This document shows, in pieces, positions 31,810-41,738 of a stretch of DNA of 64,000 nucleotides (its first letter is position 1; each line of letters begins with the position of its first letter). Under the pieces are notes generated by a model that was not told the origin of the DNA, did not search any database, and was given only the letters and a program-made list of their open reading frames with translations. The DNA comes from Flectonema sp. DT1601. Its lineage: Eukaryota > Euglenozoa > Diplonemea > Diplonemida > Diplonemidae. Both the position numbers and the translations under genes were made by a program. The stretch lies in assembly GCA_964019425.1 (NCBI GenBank), contig OZ025841.1, positions 434,001 to 498,000 on the forward strand, given 5' to 3'.

Positions 31810-32229
31810 TTTGATTTGCTCAGCAACCTTCATGGTGTCTAAACAGAGGCTAAATGACAAAAAGTTTATAAATAGAGATTACACAGTCGTTGCGATTTTA
31901 TCCACAACTGTATAACACCTAAAGTGTCAAGAATATCTCAACTGGAGAGAGCAATAGCTTATCAGGCAGCAAGTGAAGTGTAGTCATCCGACCATAAACA
32001 GTAGATAACACAAGCAATTAAATATAATAACAAAAAAGTGTCAATAACTTACTTCCTCAATCAATGCGCAGTTCACAATACAAGTAGTTGACTAAAGGCT
32101 GCTTTATTTCTCACAAGTAATTAAACACGAGATATGAACATTTCCGAAAGCTGTGAATGACATCCAGCAACATATTCAGACAATGTATTTATTATTCGAC
32201 TTTACAATACTCGTGACTGAAGGACAGCA

Positions 32230-33249
32230 TCACATCCTCGCAAACTCCACACCAGTAGCGGCATCACTCGCAGAAATCAGAATCTCTTTGGCATTCTTGT
32301 CAGTGCAGCGGCCTTCCGGATGGATGATTTTTGGTGCACCGACCATGTTGTCACCATTCGGTCCATAAAACTCTCCGCTCTTCACATTCTTTGACGCCAT
32401 GCAGTACAGGAGTGGGAGAGCTCCATCGTGAGCTGATTGTTGCTTAAACACGTGTGCAAATGATGCAGAACAACGTGTTCCTACAGAATCGTATTGAGAC
32501 ATCGAACTGATCAGGGAAGTTGATGCAAATCCCGGATGCGCAACGAGGGCTTTGATGTTGAGATTCTGAGCAGCCAACTTCTGGTGAAGTGCCATCGTGT
32601 AGATTACGTTGGCAAGCTTCGATTGCTGGTATCTCTTGTACTTACTCATAACCCAGTTGCCTCCCAACTTGTCACCATTTACATTCTTCTCCAGGTACAC
32701 CCTGTCGAGTTTACAAGGAGGTGTTTTACGAGCAATGCTGGCGTGGTTGACAATCCTAGCCTCTCCTCGTTTCTGAGCAGCTATGGCGATCTCCTTGAAG
32801 AGAAGATGAGTTAGTAAGTAGTGCGACAGATGGTTAGTTTGCATTTGAATATCGTAACCGTCTTTCCCGGTGAAGTTGTCGAACGCCATCACACCTGCGT
32901 TGTTGGTCAACACATCGAGTCCTCGACCACCGAACTTCAACAGATATGTTTGTGCAGCCTCCCTCACACTCGAGAAGTCTGACAGATCGCAGTTGATTTG
33001 AGTGACTGCAGCACTGGGAAACTTCTCCCGAAGCACTCCCAACGCCGAGTCAGCTCTCCCAGACTTTCTATTGAATAAAACCAACTCCCCTCCCAGTGCT
33101 AAGACAGTCTCCGCCGCAACATTCCCAGTACCTGTTGTGGTTCCCGTAATGGCGATCAGCTTTCCATCGAGTCTCGGAAGTTGACCTACGATCTTGTCGT
33201 AGTGAACGTTCTCCGGAATCTTTGAGGATTTTGAAGATGAGCTTCCCAT
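32230..33249 (-). CDS. Short-chain dehydrogenase/reductase, array copy 6
   Basis: 339 residues, MGSSSSKSSKIPEN N-terminus (no Cys3). It has SIARK and NWVMS like copies 4-5 but LDRVYLE and CTDKNAKEIL like copy 7, and its own CSASFAHVFKQQ. The usual cassette is missing upstream: unrelated AT-rich DNA begins about 35 bp before the start codon, so this copy may be expressed differently or not at all. Confidence 0.9.
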   Translation of the reverse strand: MGSSSSKSSKIPENVHYDKIVGQLPRLDGKLIAITGTTTGTGNVAAETVLALGGELVLFNRKSGRADSALGVLREKFPSAAVTQINCDLSDFSSVREAAQTYLLKFGGRGLDVLTNNAGVMAFDNFTGKDGYDIQMQTNHLSHYLLTHLLFKEIAIAAQKRGEARIVNHASIARKTPPCKLDRVYLEKNVNGDKLGGNWVMSKYKRYQQSKLANVIYTMALHQKLAAQNLNIKALVAHPGFASTSLISSMSQYDSVGTRCSASFAHVFKQQSAHDGALPLLYCMASKNVKSGEFYGPNGDNMVGAPKIIHPEGRCTDKNAKEILISASDAATGVEFARM

Positions 33250-33689
33250 TTTAGTATTTGAGAGTTAGTTTGTTTGTAAATCTGAGTGAAAAAATGTAGA
33301 CGACGCGCTTGAGTTAATTATCTCAAGAAATAATTGAGAGGGAACAAATTGAAGGGAATAATAGATTTCCTTTTTATGGAAACTAATTAAACGATCAATT
33401 CAACACGTATGCGGTGTTTTTTTTGCTATTTCGAATCAACAAGTTAGTATCAGTAATATAAATAATTTCATGATGAGAATATAATTTTTATACTAGCTAA
33501 GACCCACCATCTCCCGAGATTTGCAAGAAAATACAGGAAAAACATATAACTAACGACACTTCCACCGCGTTCCGATTTATATAATGTGTCTTTATTATCA
33601 GATAGTTGTACTAAATCAATATAATAATTTAAAAAAAAAAAAAAAAAAAAAATGTTACTAAACCACATTGTTCCGCTGTTCCATAAAAC

Positions 33690-33745
33690 ACTGCAGAACA
33701 CGTACCTAAATCTCCGTCTTAGGCTTTCATCAGTAAGCTCGTGTA
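33690..33745 (-). other. Possible structured relic resembling the PLE pseudo-LTR core
   Basis: The minus strand reads CACGAGCTTACTGATGAAAG, then CCTAA, a nine-base loop, TTAGG, and a closing CGTG. The stretch TTACTGATGAA.GCCTAA matches the hammerhead-like part of the pseudo-LTR. The outer CACG/CGTG and inner CCTAA/TTAGG pairs nest, but the GAAA element of a hammerhead is absent. Confidence 0.35.
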
Positions 33746-34113
33746 CCAGAGAGGTAGAATACCTGTGGGGTAGTAGCTTGAACCAAATCACTGAAAGGAT
33801 CACCTTGTTAGTTCCTACACACGGAACGTACTACAAAAAAGAATAAAAGAAGTACAACAGAAACTATGCAAGGCAAGGATTATGTGTCTTTATTAAATGG
33901 AATCAAACGGAAGCTCAGATGAGAACAGTCGTAACTGTTCAGAACCACACACAAGGTGTGTTCGATATGATTAACTATTACTTAACAATAACATTAACGT
34001 GGAAGAATTTAAATCTAACGTTCTTTTGGGAGTTTGGGTGGGGGAAAAAAAAGTATTTTATCATTATATTTATCTGACTTTCATAAATTAATTATTTATG
34101 AAGAAAAAGTGAG

Positions 34114-34202
34114 GGTAACTTTGATACTAAATATTAAATGGAAAGCCAACTTGAAACTGGCTAAAACGAGAATAGGGTTCGGTCAAACCTGGTTGCAATA
34201 TA
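34114..34202. repeat. Dispersed repeat R2, copy a
   Basis: 89 bp almost identical (one clear difference) to 45130-45218 and related to 60356-60425. Core: GGTAACTTTGATACTAAATA ... GGGTTCGGTCAAACCTGG. The GGTTCGGTC part resembles a Pol III B box, so a tRNA-related SINE is possible but not demonstrated. Confidence 0.75.
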
Positions 34203-34394
34203 AGAAAATCAACAATTGGTATCGATAAAAAATCCCATATGTGCTGTCGAATATGGGGATTCGGGGGGGTAGAAAAAAAACTGCTCCACATCGTAATCTG
34301 TTCTTTTAAAGTTCATTGACAAAGCGAAGTTTTGTTAGATTCTACTTAAATAAAAAACATGGAAAAGGGGGAGAAGAGTCATAGTTTTGATTCG

Positions 34395-34481
34395 TAAAGT
34401 TCACTTGTCGAATATGATTGGAAGCAAAACACTTGAAATGGAATGGTTTCAACCAAAGAAAGTTAGGAAGTGGTAGTTAGT
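34395..34481 (-). repeat. Array cassette H (remnant)
   Basis: Only the last ~87 bp of the cassette remain (from AGTTCACTTGTCGAATATGA to the end); the TGACGTCA half is gone. It lies 3' of SDR copy 7, where the cassette of copy 6 would be expected. Confidence 0.75.
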
Positions 34482-34805
34482 TTTGATCTGCTTCAGGGCA
34501 GGCAAACAAATTAAAAATATTAAAACAGGAATTGCACAGTCGATGCGATAGTATCCACAACTGTACAACGAAACAATAAAAAGAAGCTAGAGAGAGAGAA
34601 CTATTATTTACCATTCTATCAGGCAGCACACTAGTGAAGTGTAGTCAGCCGATCGCAAACATTAGAAAACAAACATTTCTTTCAAAAAACTATTTTTTCA
34701 CATAAATATCAGAGAACTTCTGAAAGTTGTGATATAAATCCAGCAACATATTCAGACAATGTATTTATTATTCGATTTCACAATGCTCGTGACTGAAGGA
34801 CAGCA

Positions 34806-35831
34806 TCACATCCTCGCAAACTCCACACCAGTAGCGACATCACTCGCAGAAATCAGAATCTCTTTGGCATTCTTGTCAGTGCAGCGGCCTTCCGGATGGA
34901 TGATTTTTGGTGCACCGACCATGTTGTCACCATTCGGTCCATAAAACTCTCCGCTCTTCACATTCTTTGACGCCATGCAGTACAGGAGTGGGAGAGCTCC
35001 ATCGTGAGCTGATTGTTTCTCAAACATGTTTGCAAATGATGCGAAGCAACGTGTTCCTATAGAATCGTATTGAGACATCGAACCGATCAGGGAAGTTGTT
35101 GCGTACCCCGGATGCGCAACGAGGGCTTTGATGTTGAGATTCTGAGCAGCCAACTTCTGATGAAGTGCCATCGTGTAGATCACGTTGGCAAGCTTCGATT
35201 GCTGGTATCTCTTGTACTTACTCATAATCCAGTTGCCTCCCAACTTGTCACCATTTACATTCTTTTCCAGGTACACCCTGTCGAGTTTACAAGGAGGTGT
35301 TTTACGAGCATAACTGGCGTGGTTGACGATCCTAGCCTCTCCTCGTTTCTGAGCAGCTATGGCGATCTCCTTGAAGAGAAGATGAGTTAGTAAGTAGTGC
35401 GACAGATGGTTAGTTTGCATTTGAATATCGTAACCGTCTTTCCCGGTGAAGTTGTCGAACGCCATCACACCTGCGTTGTTGGTCAACACATCGAGTCCTC
35501 GACCACCGAACTTCAACAGATATGTTTGTGCAGCCTCCCTCACACTCGAGAAGTCTGACAGATCGCAGTTGATTTGAGTGACTGCAGCACTGGGAAACTT
35601 CTCCTTAAGCACTCCCAACGCGGAGTCAGATCTCCCAGACTTTCTATTGAATAAAACCAACTCCCCTCCCAGTGCTAAGACAGTCTCTGCTGCAACATTC
35701 CCAGTACCTGTTGTGGTTCCCGTAATGGCGATCAGCTTTCCATCGAGTCTCGGAAGTTGACCTACGATCTTGTCGTAGTGAACGTTCTTCAGAATCTTTG
35801 TTCCCGAGGATTTGGTAGATGAGCTTCCCAT
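34806..35831 (-). CDS. Short-chain dehydrogenase/reductase, array copy 7
   Basis: 341 residues. N-terminus MGSSSTKSSG and GYATTSLIGS match copies 1-2, while LDRVYLE and CTDKNAKEIL match copy 6, again a mosaic. Active-site residues are intact. It is the outermost copy; no cassette precedes it, and unrelated DNA begins about 35 bp upstream, so the cassette-bearing units end here. Confidence 0.9.
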   Translation of the reverse strand: MGSSSTKSSGTKILKNVHYDKIVGQLPRLDGKLIAITGTTTGTGNVAAETVLALGGELVLFNRKSGRSDSALGVLKEKFPSAAVTQINCDLSDFSSVREAAQTYLLKFGGRGLDVLTNNAGVMAFDNFTGKDGYDIQMQTNHLSHYLLTHLLFKEIAIAAQKRGEARIVNHASYARKTPPCKLDRVYLEKNVNGDKLGGNWIMSKYKRYQQSKLANVIYTMALHQKLAAQNLNIKALVAHPGYATTSLIGSMSQYDSIGTRCFASFANMFEKQSAHDGALPLLYCMASKNVKSGEFYGPNGDNMVGAPKIIHPEGRCTDKNAKEILISASDVATGVEFARM

Positions 35832-36385
35832 TTTAGTATTTGAGAGTTAGTTTGTTTGTAAATCTGATAAAGTGAAGTTCACGTCTTCAGTAGTAACTAT
35901 CCGTACCAATATAAACAGAATCAGAAAACATTTTATTTTCCTCACCAAAAGAAAAGCACTGTTAAAATGTGAAATGAAACCCAACAGCAAACCAACCACA
36001 GAAATGTTATTGAGCCCTTAAAAGGGTAACACTTAGAAACTGATTTTTTCGAAGGATCGGTCTATGGGAGTATTTTATTCTTCTTCCCTTTTTTTTTTTT
36101 TTTTTTTTTTCTCCCCATTATGAGGCATTGACTAATTTTGTTACGTCCTTTTTTTTTTTTTTTTTTCAAAAATATCCCTTTCACAAGGCCACTCAAAAGA
36201 AAACCTTGGTTAACTTTTGTCAGCTTAGTAGGCAAACTTTGTGTACCATTGTGGGAGTAAAAAAAAAAAAAGTAACGTCAATAACATGCTTGGCATTCAT
36301 TACATGATTCCATACATGTAAGTTACAGTATTTGCATTGTACGTTCGTTAGTAACCTAATTGAATACACAAGAGATGAGAAATCA
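35832..36385. other. Intergenic region after the SDR array
   Basis: AT-rich DNA with T tracts at about 36091-36110 and 36150-36166; nothing else recognised. It is the 5' flank of SDR copy 7 and the 3' flank of the next gene. Confidence 0.6.
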
Positions 36386-36954
36386 TTACATTTCTGGTGT
36401 TGGTGTTTCCAAAGTAAAATTAACAGTTTTTCGGTAGAACGAGTGACCAGTCTTAGTAATCGAGTCGAAGGTTTCCAATCCGTATTGATTCGTGAGGTTG
36501 AGTGGTTGAAGCCAAGCGTTAGCCTTATATTCATCAAGACCTGTTGTTTATTTGTTTATTTATTTTTTTTTTTTTTTTTTTTACACAAACTCACACCAAA
36601 ACAACTAATAATATAAACATACCACCAGCATCGTACATAATCGGCTTGTGGGCTGCATTTTTGTATAATTCAACAGCACAAGATCTCTCAAGATATTGAT
36701 ATTCACCATCAGGTATGAAGACGTTGGCAAAAGGAATGCTTTCTTCGTTGTGTCTACCCTTAAATAATGAGAAAATCTGTTTTTTTTTTTTTTAATGTTG
36801 ATTTGGTATTTTTTTGTCCACAGCAAAAAAAAACAAATAAAATGCTTTTGTTGATCAGCAATTAGTTTTACTGGCGGCTAAGGGAAATAGATAACATAAC
36901 ATAATAAATAACGGTTCTTAATCTGAATAGTTTTTCTTCTCCGACTTCATCAGT

Positions 36955-36992
<38 letters not shown>

Positions 36993-38392
36993 ACATGAAG
37001 TAATCCCTTAGCGATATTGTCACTCTGGATGGCGTCTTTACGAACTGTTCCTTGGATACGACCAGTCTTACCGTAGAGTTCATCAATATCTTTGCTTGAT
37101 AGAGAGTAATGAGATTCAACAACCTTTCGACACCAATCTTCATCCTTAATAGTGACTTCCTGCGTACCAATTGATTTCAATGCTATCTTTGGAATGACTC
37201 CGGTGGTTTCATCAGGGAACCGAACTGAGACTTGAGCATTGAGAAGAACTTGTCTTTTAGACAAATCAGCATAGAATTTTTCCTCATCAACGTTATTGTT
37301 TTGATCTACTCCCACGGCTTGTTTTATCGAAGCTAAAGTAGTATACGTAGGTAATGACTTATCAGTAAGCTGAAGCGCAGTGAGATACCAGTCTCTCTGT
37401 CGTTCGTCAAGATGAAGATTGCTTGCGCCAGCAATGGCGGAAACGTCGCTTTGATCATCGCACTTTATAAGGGAATCGTATATTCTTCTGATGGGAAGTT
37501 GAATGTTTCCTGATACTTCTGATATTTTTTGGCATGTTTCCGCACCATCAGGTATTCCCCTTAGCGAATTAACCCACGATACTTTATTTAAGTGTAACCA
37601 CGTAGGTGACTCAGCTACTATACCATAAGGTACTTCGTACCTTCCAGTTGCTACCTCGACGATGGCGACATCGTCGAACACCGCAGCTCTGTCTGATATT
37701 ATTTTCGACAACGCCTCTGCTACCGTCATTTTATAAGCATCAGATTTTCCTTCTTCAAGGACTTCTGATATCGCGTTGTTAATTGCATCTTTGCTCGTCA
37801 ATTTTGGATGGATATCCGATGAGAGTGACAGCAATCTAATTATTCTTTGGGTAGTACGTTGCATCTCACCAAGGGAAGCAATAGCAGTTTTTATCTCATC
37901 AAAATCACGATTTTCAGTACAACGTTGACACGGAATTGCACAGCTTTGCTCCCTTGAGAGATGCTGAAGAGCAGCATCATCTAATATGCTGGGTAATTTT
38001 GATGATAACTTCGCTGATTTTTCAGTGTATTGAAGGTTGTCGTACATATCATTTTCGTTATAGATTTGTGGATCTAATCCGTTAATTTGAACGTGGTCGA
38101 TAAGTTGTAGGTCAGCTCTCTGAATCGTGTTCAGATGATATGCTTGTAACTCAGAGTCTTCGTTGTATTTAACAAACAGGGCGTGATTCCTCATTCCTAT
38201 CACAACACCTACTTGACCTATGCGATTGCCTGCATAGCTTCGAATTCTATCACCAGATTCGAAACCGGTCGCTTCTTTTAAATAACTATCTTTAGTAGTA
38301 TCAAACCCAACGACTTTTCCGTTAAATCCATATAATATTCGTGATGAAGTGGCAGATCGTATACTGCGTGATAGGCGTCCCAATAATTTCAT
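36386..38392 (-). CDS. Unrecognised protein, three exons (568 aa)
   Basis: I infer exons 36995-38392, 36623-36776 and 36386-36540. Donors are GTATGT, acceptors AAAACAG and AACAACAG, and the phases join correctly (0, then 1), giving 568 residues. No known domain was recognised. The N-terminus MKLLGRLSRSIRSATSSR is basic, Ser-rich and free of acidic residues, as in mitochondrial presequences. Residues ~45-95 (GDRIR...GQVGVVIGMRNHALFVKY) resemble a small beta-barrel. The C-terminal exons carry NVFIPDGEYQYLERSC. A run of 19 T on the plus strand gives a poly-A leader that touches the ATG. The intron also contains a long homopolymer and a small dispersed repeat (S2). Confidence 0.75.
36905..36985 (+). 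repeat. Short poly-A-ended repeat S2, copy a (in intron)
   Basis: AATCTGAATAGTTTTTCTTC followed by TCCGACTTCATCAGTGC and a run of about 27 A. A related sequence with the same poly-A end occurs at 53150-53225. It sits in the first intron of the 568-residue gene. Retroposon origin is inferred only from the poly-A end and the second copy. Confidence 0.5.
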
Positions 38393-38552
38393 TTTTTTTT
38401 TTTTTTTTTTAAATATGTTATACCTGTGTCATAAGATGTAATAAGCTTGATCAGTTGCTATTAACCGGCAGGGCTGGACTGTATACTCTTGAGAGTGAAT
38501 TCGAAATTGAATTCTTGAAGTCACGTTTCTTTTTACCTGTAGAATCCCTCAT

Positions 38553-38622
38553 CATATATTATGAGAGCAACAGAGGACACAATCTTTCAGTATGGATTGT
38601 TGAATTAGCTTCAACTGAAGAG
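38553..38622 (+). repeat. Diverged relative of SINE-like repeat S1
   Basis: ATATTATGAGAGCAACAGAG, GACACAATC and TATGGATTGTTGAA match the corresponding parts of S1 at 15.55 kb and 31.46 kb with gaps. It has no poly-A end here and is presumably old. Confidence 0.5.
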
Positions 38623-38649
38623 ATAGTTTCGTCTCAATGAAGTACGGAT

Positions 38650-39234
38650 CTAAGAGATACTTTTTAGATATTCTGCTGTTTCAGAATGGTTATTCTCTTC
38701 AGCTAATTGGAGAGCAGTCTTGTCGCCAACTGTTGATGAGAGATGTGTTTTTGAAGGATTCAGTGCCTTGCAAACTTCAACATGTCCATTTGATGCCGCA
38801 TAGAGCAGAGCAGTCATTCCAACAACAGATTTAACCCCAGCAGATGCACCTTCTTCGAGTAGAATACCAACGCATTCAGTGTGTCCGTTCATTGATGATA
38901 AATGAAGAGGTGTTCTCTTGTAGTTGTCTTTAGAACTGACATCACCTCCTCCTACTATTAATTTCTTTATAATATTTCCATTTCCTTTATCAGATGCTGT
39001 GTGGACAGCTGTCCATCCTTCGCTATCTTTCAAGTCACAGTCAGCTCCAGCATCAACCAGCATGTTAACAATCTCTTCTTGTCCTCCGTGGACTGCATGG
39101 TGTAGAAGAGTCATATTGTATTCATCACAGTCATTTACAGGAACCTTATTCTTCAAGTAGCTTCTCAGACGATCAACATTTCCCTTTGCTGCTGCTTGAT
39201 ATAGCGTGTCAGCTTTAATTGCTTTTGGTGGCAT
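38650..39234 (-). CDS. Ankyrin-repeat protein (194 aa)
   Basis: I start at MPPKAIKADTLYQ (39234), because the longer open frame upstream is poly-Lys and poly-Phe from homopolymers. About five ankyrin repeats fill the protein: NMTLLHHAVHGGQEEIVNML, GWTAVHTASDKGNGNIIKKL, KRTPLHLSSMNGHTECVGIL, GMTALLYAASNGHVEVCKAL, and a final DKTALQLAEENNHSETAEYL. It resembles small cytosolic ankyrin proteins of the myotrophin/PSMD10 kind and presumably acts as a binding module. The partner is unknown. A run of about 20 A ends in the ATG itself. Confidence 0.85.
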   Translation of the reverse strand: MPPKAIKADTLYQAAAKGNVDRLRSYLKNKVPVNDCDEYNMTLLHHAVHGGQEEIVNMLVDAGADCDLKDSEGWTAVHTASDKGNGNIIKKLIVGGGDVSSKDNYKRTPLHLSSMNGHTECVGILLEEGASAGVKSVVGMTALLYAASNGHVEVCKALNPSKTHLSSTVGDKTALQLAEENNHSETAEYLKSIS

Positions 39235-39458
39235 TTTTTTTTTTTTTTTTTTTGAGAGTTTTTTTTTCTGATGGAAATGGAAATTTATTAAAAACCAAAA
39301 AAAAAAAAAAAAAAAACATTCATAGAAAATTATTAGTTTGAAGAAGGTAAGAAATTGGTTTGGAACCCAAAGCGAATCGAAAGACTCGCGACTAGAAAAA
39401 AAAACATCGAAGCGTGAGAAATGTGTCAAATAATAAAGGAAAGTTTCAAAGATACACA

Positions 39459-41402
39459 TCATCTTGATATCCTCCCTTCTTGGACATTTCTTTCATACCG
39501 TAATAGTAAGTATTTTACCGTATGACAGTCCGAATGAGGTATCAAATATTTTTTATGATTCGAAACAATCGAACTAACCAAAACTCTGCAATTGATCGTC
39601 CAAATGACATCCAACAAAGACAGCAGACAACTAAAAGTTATATTATCCTTTAATAATAAACACATATAGGGACCAAGTGAATCCAACGATGCCAACGAAG
39701 TACAAAGAGAGCTGTCTAGTGTTAAAACTATCGATTTAATCATCCAAAGACATGAAAGAATTCGTTGTGATGAAACGAACACTCCTTCAGACATGATTGA
39801 TGTAATCGCATCTGTGAAGCTGGTGTGTTTTAATAATGAGATAATCTGATTACCGTGATGTTCTATACATGTACTAATCACTGGTGATACAAGATACAAA
39901 GTTGTGGTATTTAAATTGGGTTTTATAGAGCTCAGTAGAATCTCTATCGGACTGCTGTCGTTGTGTTGTTTCTCATAAGGAAGTCTGATGATGTTAGTGT
40001 CTTCCATTCTAAGTATCATCATTAGCGATGTTTGCCAACATTCACGAGTACCAATACAGTTATTTTCTGATAACAGCTGCCGTACGCATACAATTAGTAT
40101 CTCATTGTAATCACTCACAATGTATTCACACACAGCCAATGAACTACATTGCAAAAAACATAAAATAATTTCAGCTGATTTTTGACTTACAACTTCACTG
40201 TTACTGAATGAAATATTCGCGATAGTCCTCAACAATCCTTGCTGCAAGATAGATTTTATAAATTGATATTTAGATTCAACGTTGGTTATCACTTTTACTG
40301 TTGACAAGATCGATTCGGAAAATGCCAACAAATCCGTGATATTTCCATTGTCAGTTGATATGTTTATTTGGTGTACTAATAATTTCATACTCGATACTGC
40401 AGAGTTTGTCATTACTTCAACCAGATCAACTGCAGCATTACTAATATTTTTATCTACCGCTGCTGACGCAATGTCGTCCAACGTCGGTAAGACAGTCTCT
40501 TTAAAATAACATAAATGATGAAGATACGCTGATCTTTCTTCTAAATTAATATTATTGAGGTTAAGTGGATCTTTTACTCTACAAGTTGTTAGATATTGTC
40601 TGTGATTAACATACTTATGGGGATAGTATCCAAGACACGTAATAACATCGATGATATGGTGATGAGATAAGAGAGAGTCAAATAGAGATGATGATGACAA
40701 GTTGAATAACAGAGATAGAGTCTTGCCAATTCGTTTTAACCCATTTGTGTCGTTTAAATCGATCATCAGTTTTCCCAGTTGGAGTATTGCTGTTATATGC
40801 TTAGAAGTGATTGATGCAGCAGCAGCTTTAGTTTCATCACCTCCTTTGATGCTGCAAATCAACCAGTTGTAAAACGATTCAAGATTATCTGCTGTGATGT
40901 GCTGTTCTCCTTCAACAGTATTTTTATAATCAAAAACATTGTGACTAATGTGAGATTGTGATTCTTTGATAGAGTTTAAAAGATTGTTAGCAATTACTTT
41001 ACTTTTAAATGACATAATAATTTGCTTGCCATTTAATTCCAAAGGAATCATTGACTCTCCTTCTATGCAGTAGTTGTATGATGGAGACTGCGTTTGTTGT
41101 TTTAGACAAACAGAAAAAGAGGTCTCAAAAAAATAATAATAATAATATTTTCACATAAACACACCACAAGATGTTGTTGTACTAATTTACGAGAGCTCAT
41201 CAAGTAGATCAGTATTAGTTGTGATTTCTGTTTTTTTTTTTTTTTTTTTTTTTTTTGTTTCTTGAATTGGTTAACATGACTTGTCAAAACTAGAAATGAC
41301 GCATACAACGCCCGCAGTCATACGCCGCTCGTCGGGTATCCATTTCCCATCTTCTTGCAAAGAAAATAACCGGGTCTCGTATTGATCTACAATGTTAGGC
41401 AT
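39459..41402 (-). CDS. PPP4R3: Protein phosphatase 4 regulatory subunit 3 (SMEK)
   Basis: Inferred exons 41307-41402, 41165-41227 and 39459-41087 (donors GTATGC and GTGTGT, acceptors AAAACAG and CGCAG), giving about 595 residues. The first two exons and the start of the third make the N-terminal EVH1/RanBD-like domain: RLFSLQEDGKW matches the KVYTLNEDRQW region of animal SMEK and LVSPSYNY its KINPNTAY. The third exon holds the armadillo-like domain with LFDSLLSHHHIIDVITCLGY and RQYLTT, the hallmark SMEK block. It targets the PP4 catalytic subunit to substrates. It is shorter than animal SMEK (~830) and lacks the acidic C-terminal tail. No PP4 partner is in the window. Confidence 0.8.
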
Positions 41403-41738
41403 TGGATACTGTGAGAGGGGTTTTAATTGACGATTTGTGTAAAATGGTACTCCTTGAAATAAGAAAAGTAAATAAAAAAATATAATAAACGAATTAGCAG
41501 GTTATCCTGAGCTACTAAATTGAAGGACATTCAAAGAGAAATGAGAGAAGCTCTTTTTCAGGGAATTTTCTATACTATTATCTGCTTTAAGCTGGTTGTG
41601 TGAAATGAAAAATATTTAAAAAAGAATTCTCTCTTTTTTTAAAAATACTACTCTACTAACTTATCAACTTCTATATTTCTAATAATAAAAAAAAAGTGAA
41701 AAGGCTGACTGAAATCTAGGACGTTTTCAAGAGTCTGT

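Larger units (their letters stand above)
33250..34805. other. Intergenic region between SDR copies 6 and 7
   Basis: No gene. After about 35 bp of conserved SDR leader the sequence is unique AT-rich DNA, then an A tract (about 33631-33651) followed by a possible hairpin element (33690-33745), repeat R2 (34114-34202), a cassette remnant (34395-34481) and the array 3' block up to SDR copy 7. Confidence 0.65.

Noticed and set aside
33468-33803. 111-residue minus-strand frame between SDR copies 6 and 7
   Set aside because: Runs through a homopolymer giving poly-Phe and through the hairpin element; no similarity to any family.
17360-36000. CRISPR-like array because of regularly repeated units
   Set aside because: The repeats are 1.9-2.6-kb gene units with long flanks, not short repeats with unique spacers, and the organism is a eukaryote.
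36868-37170. 100-residue frame overlapping the 568-residue gene
   Set aside because: Shadow of the real exon in another frame, extended by the intron homopolymer.
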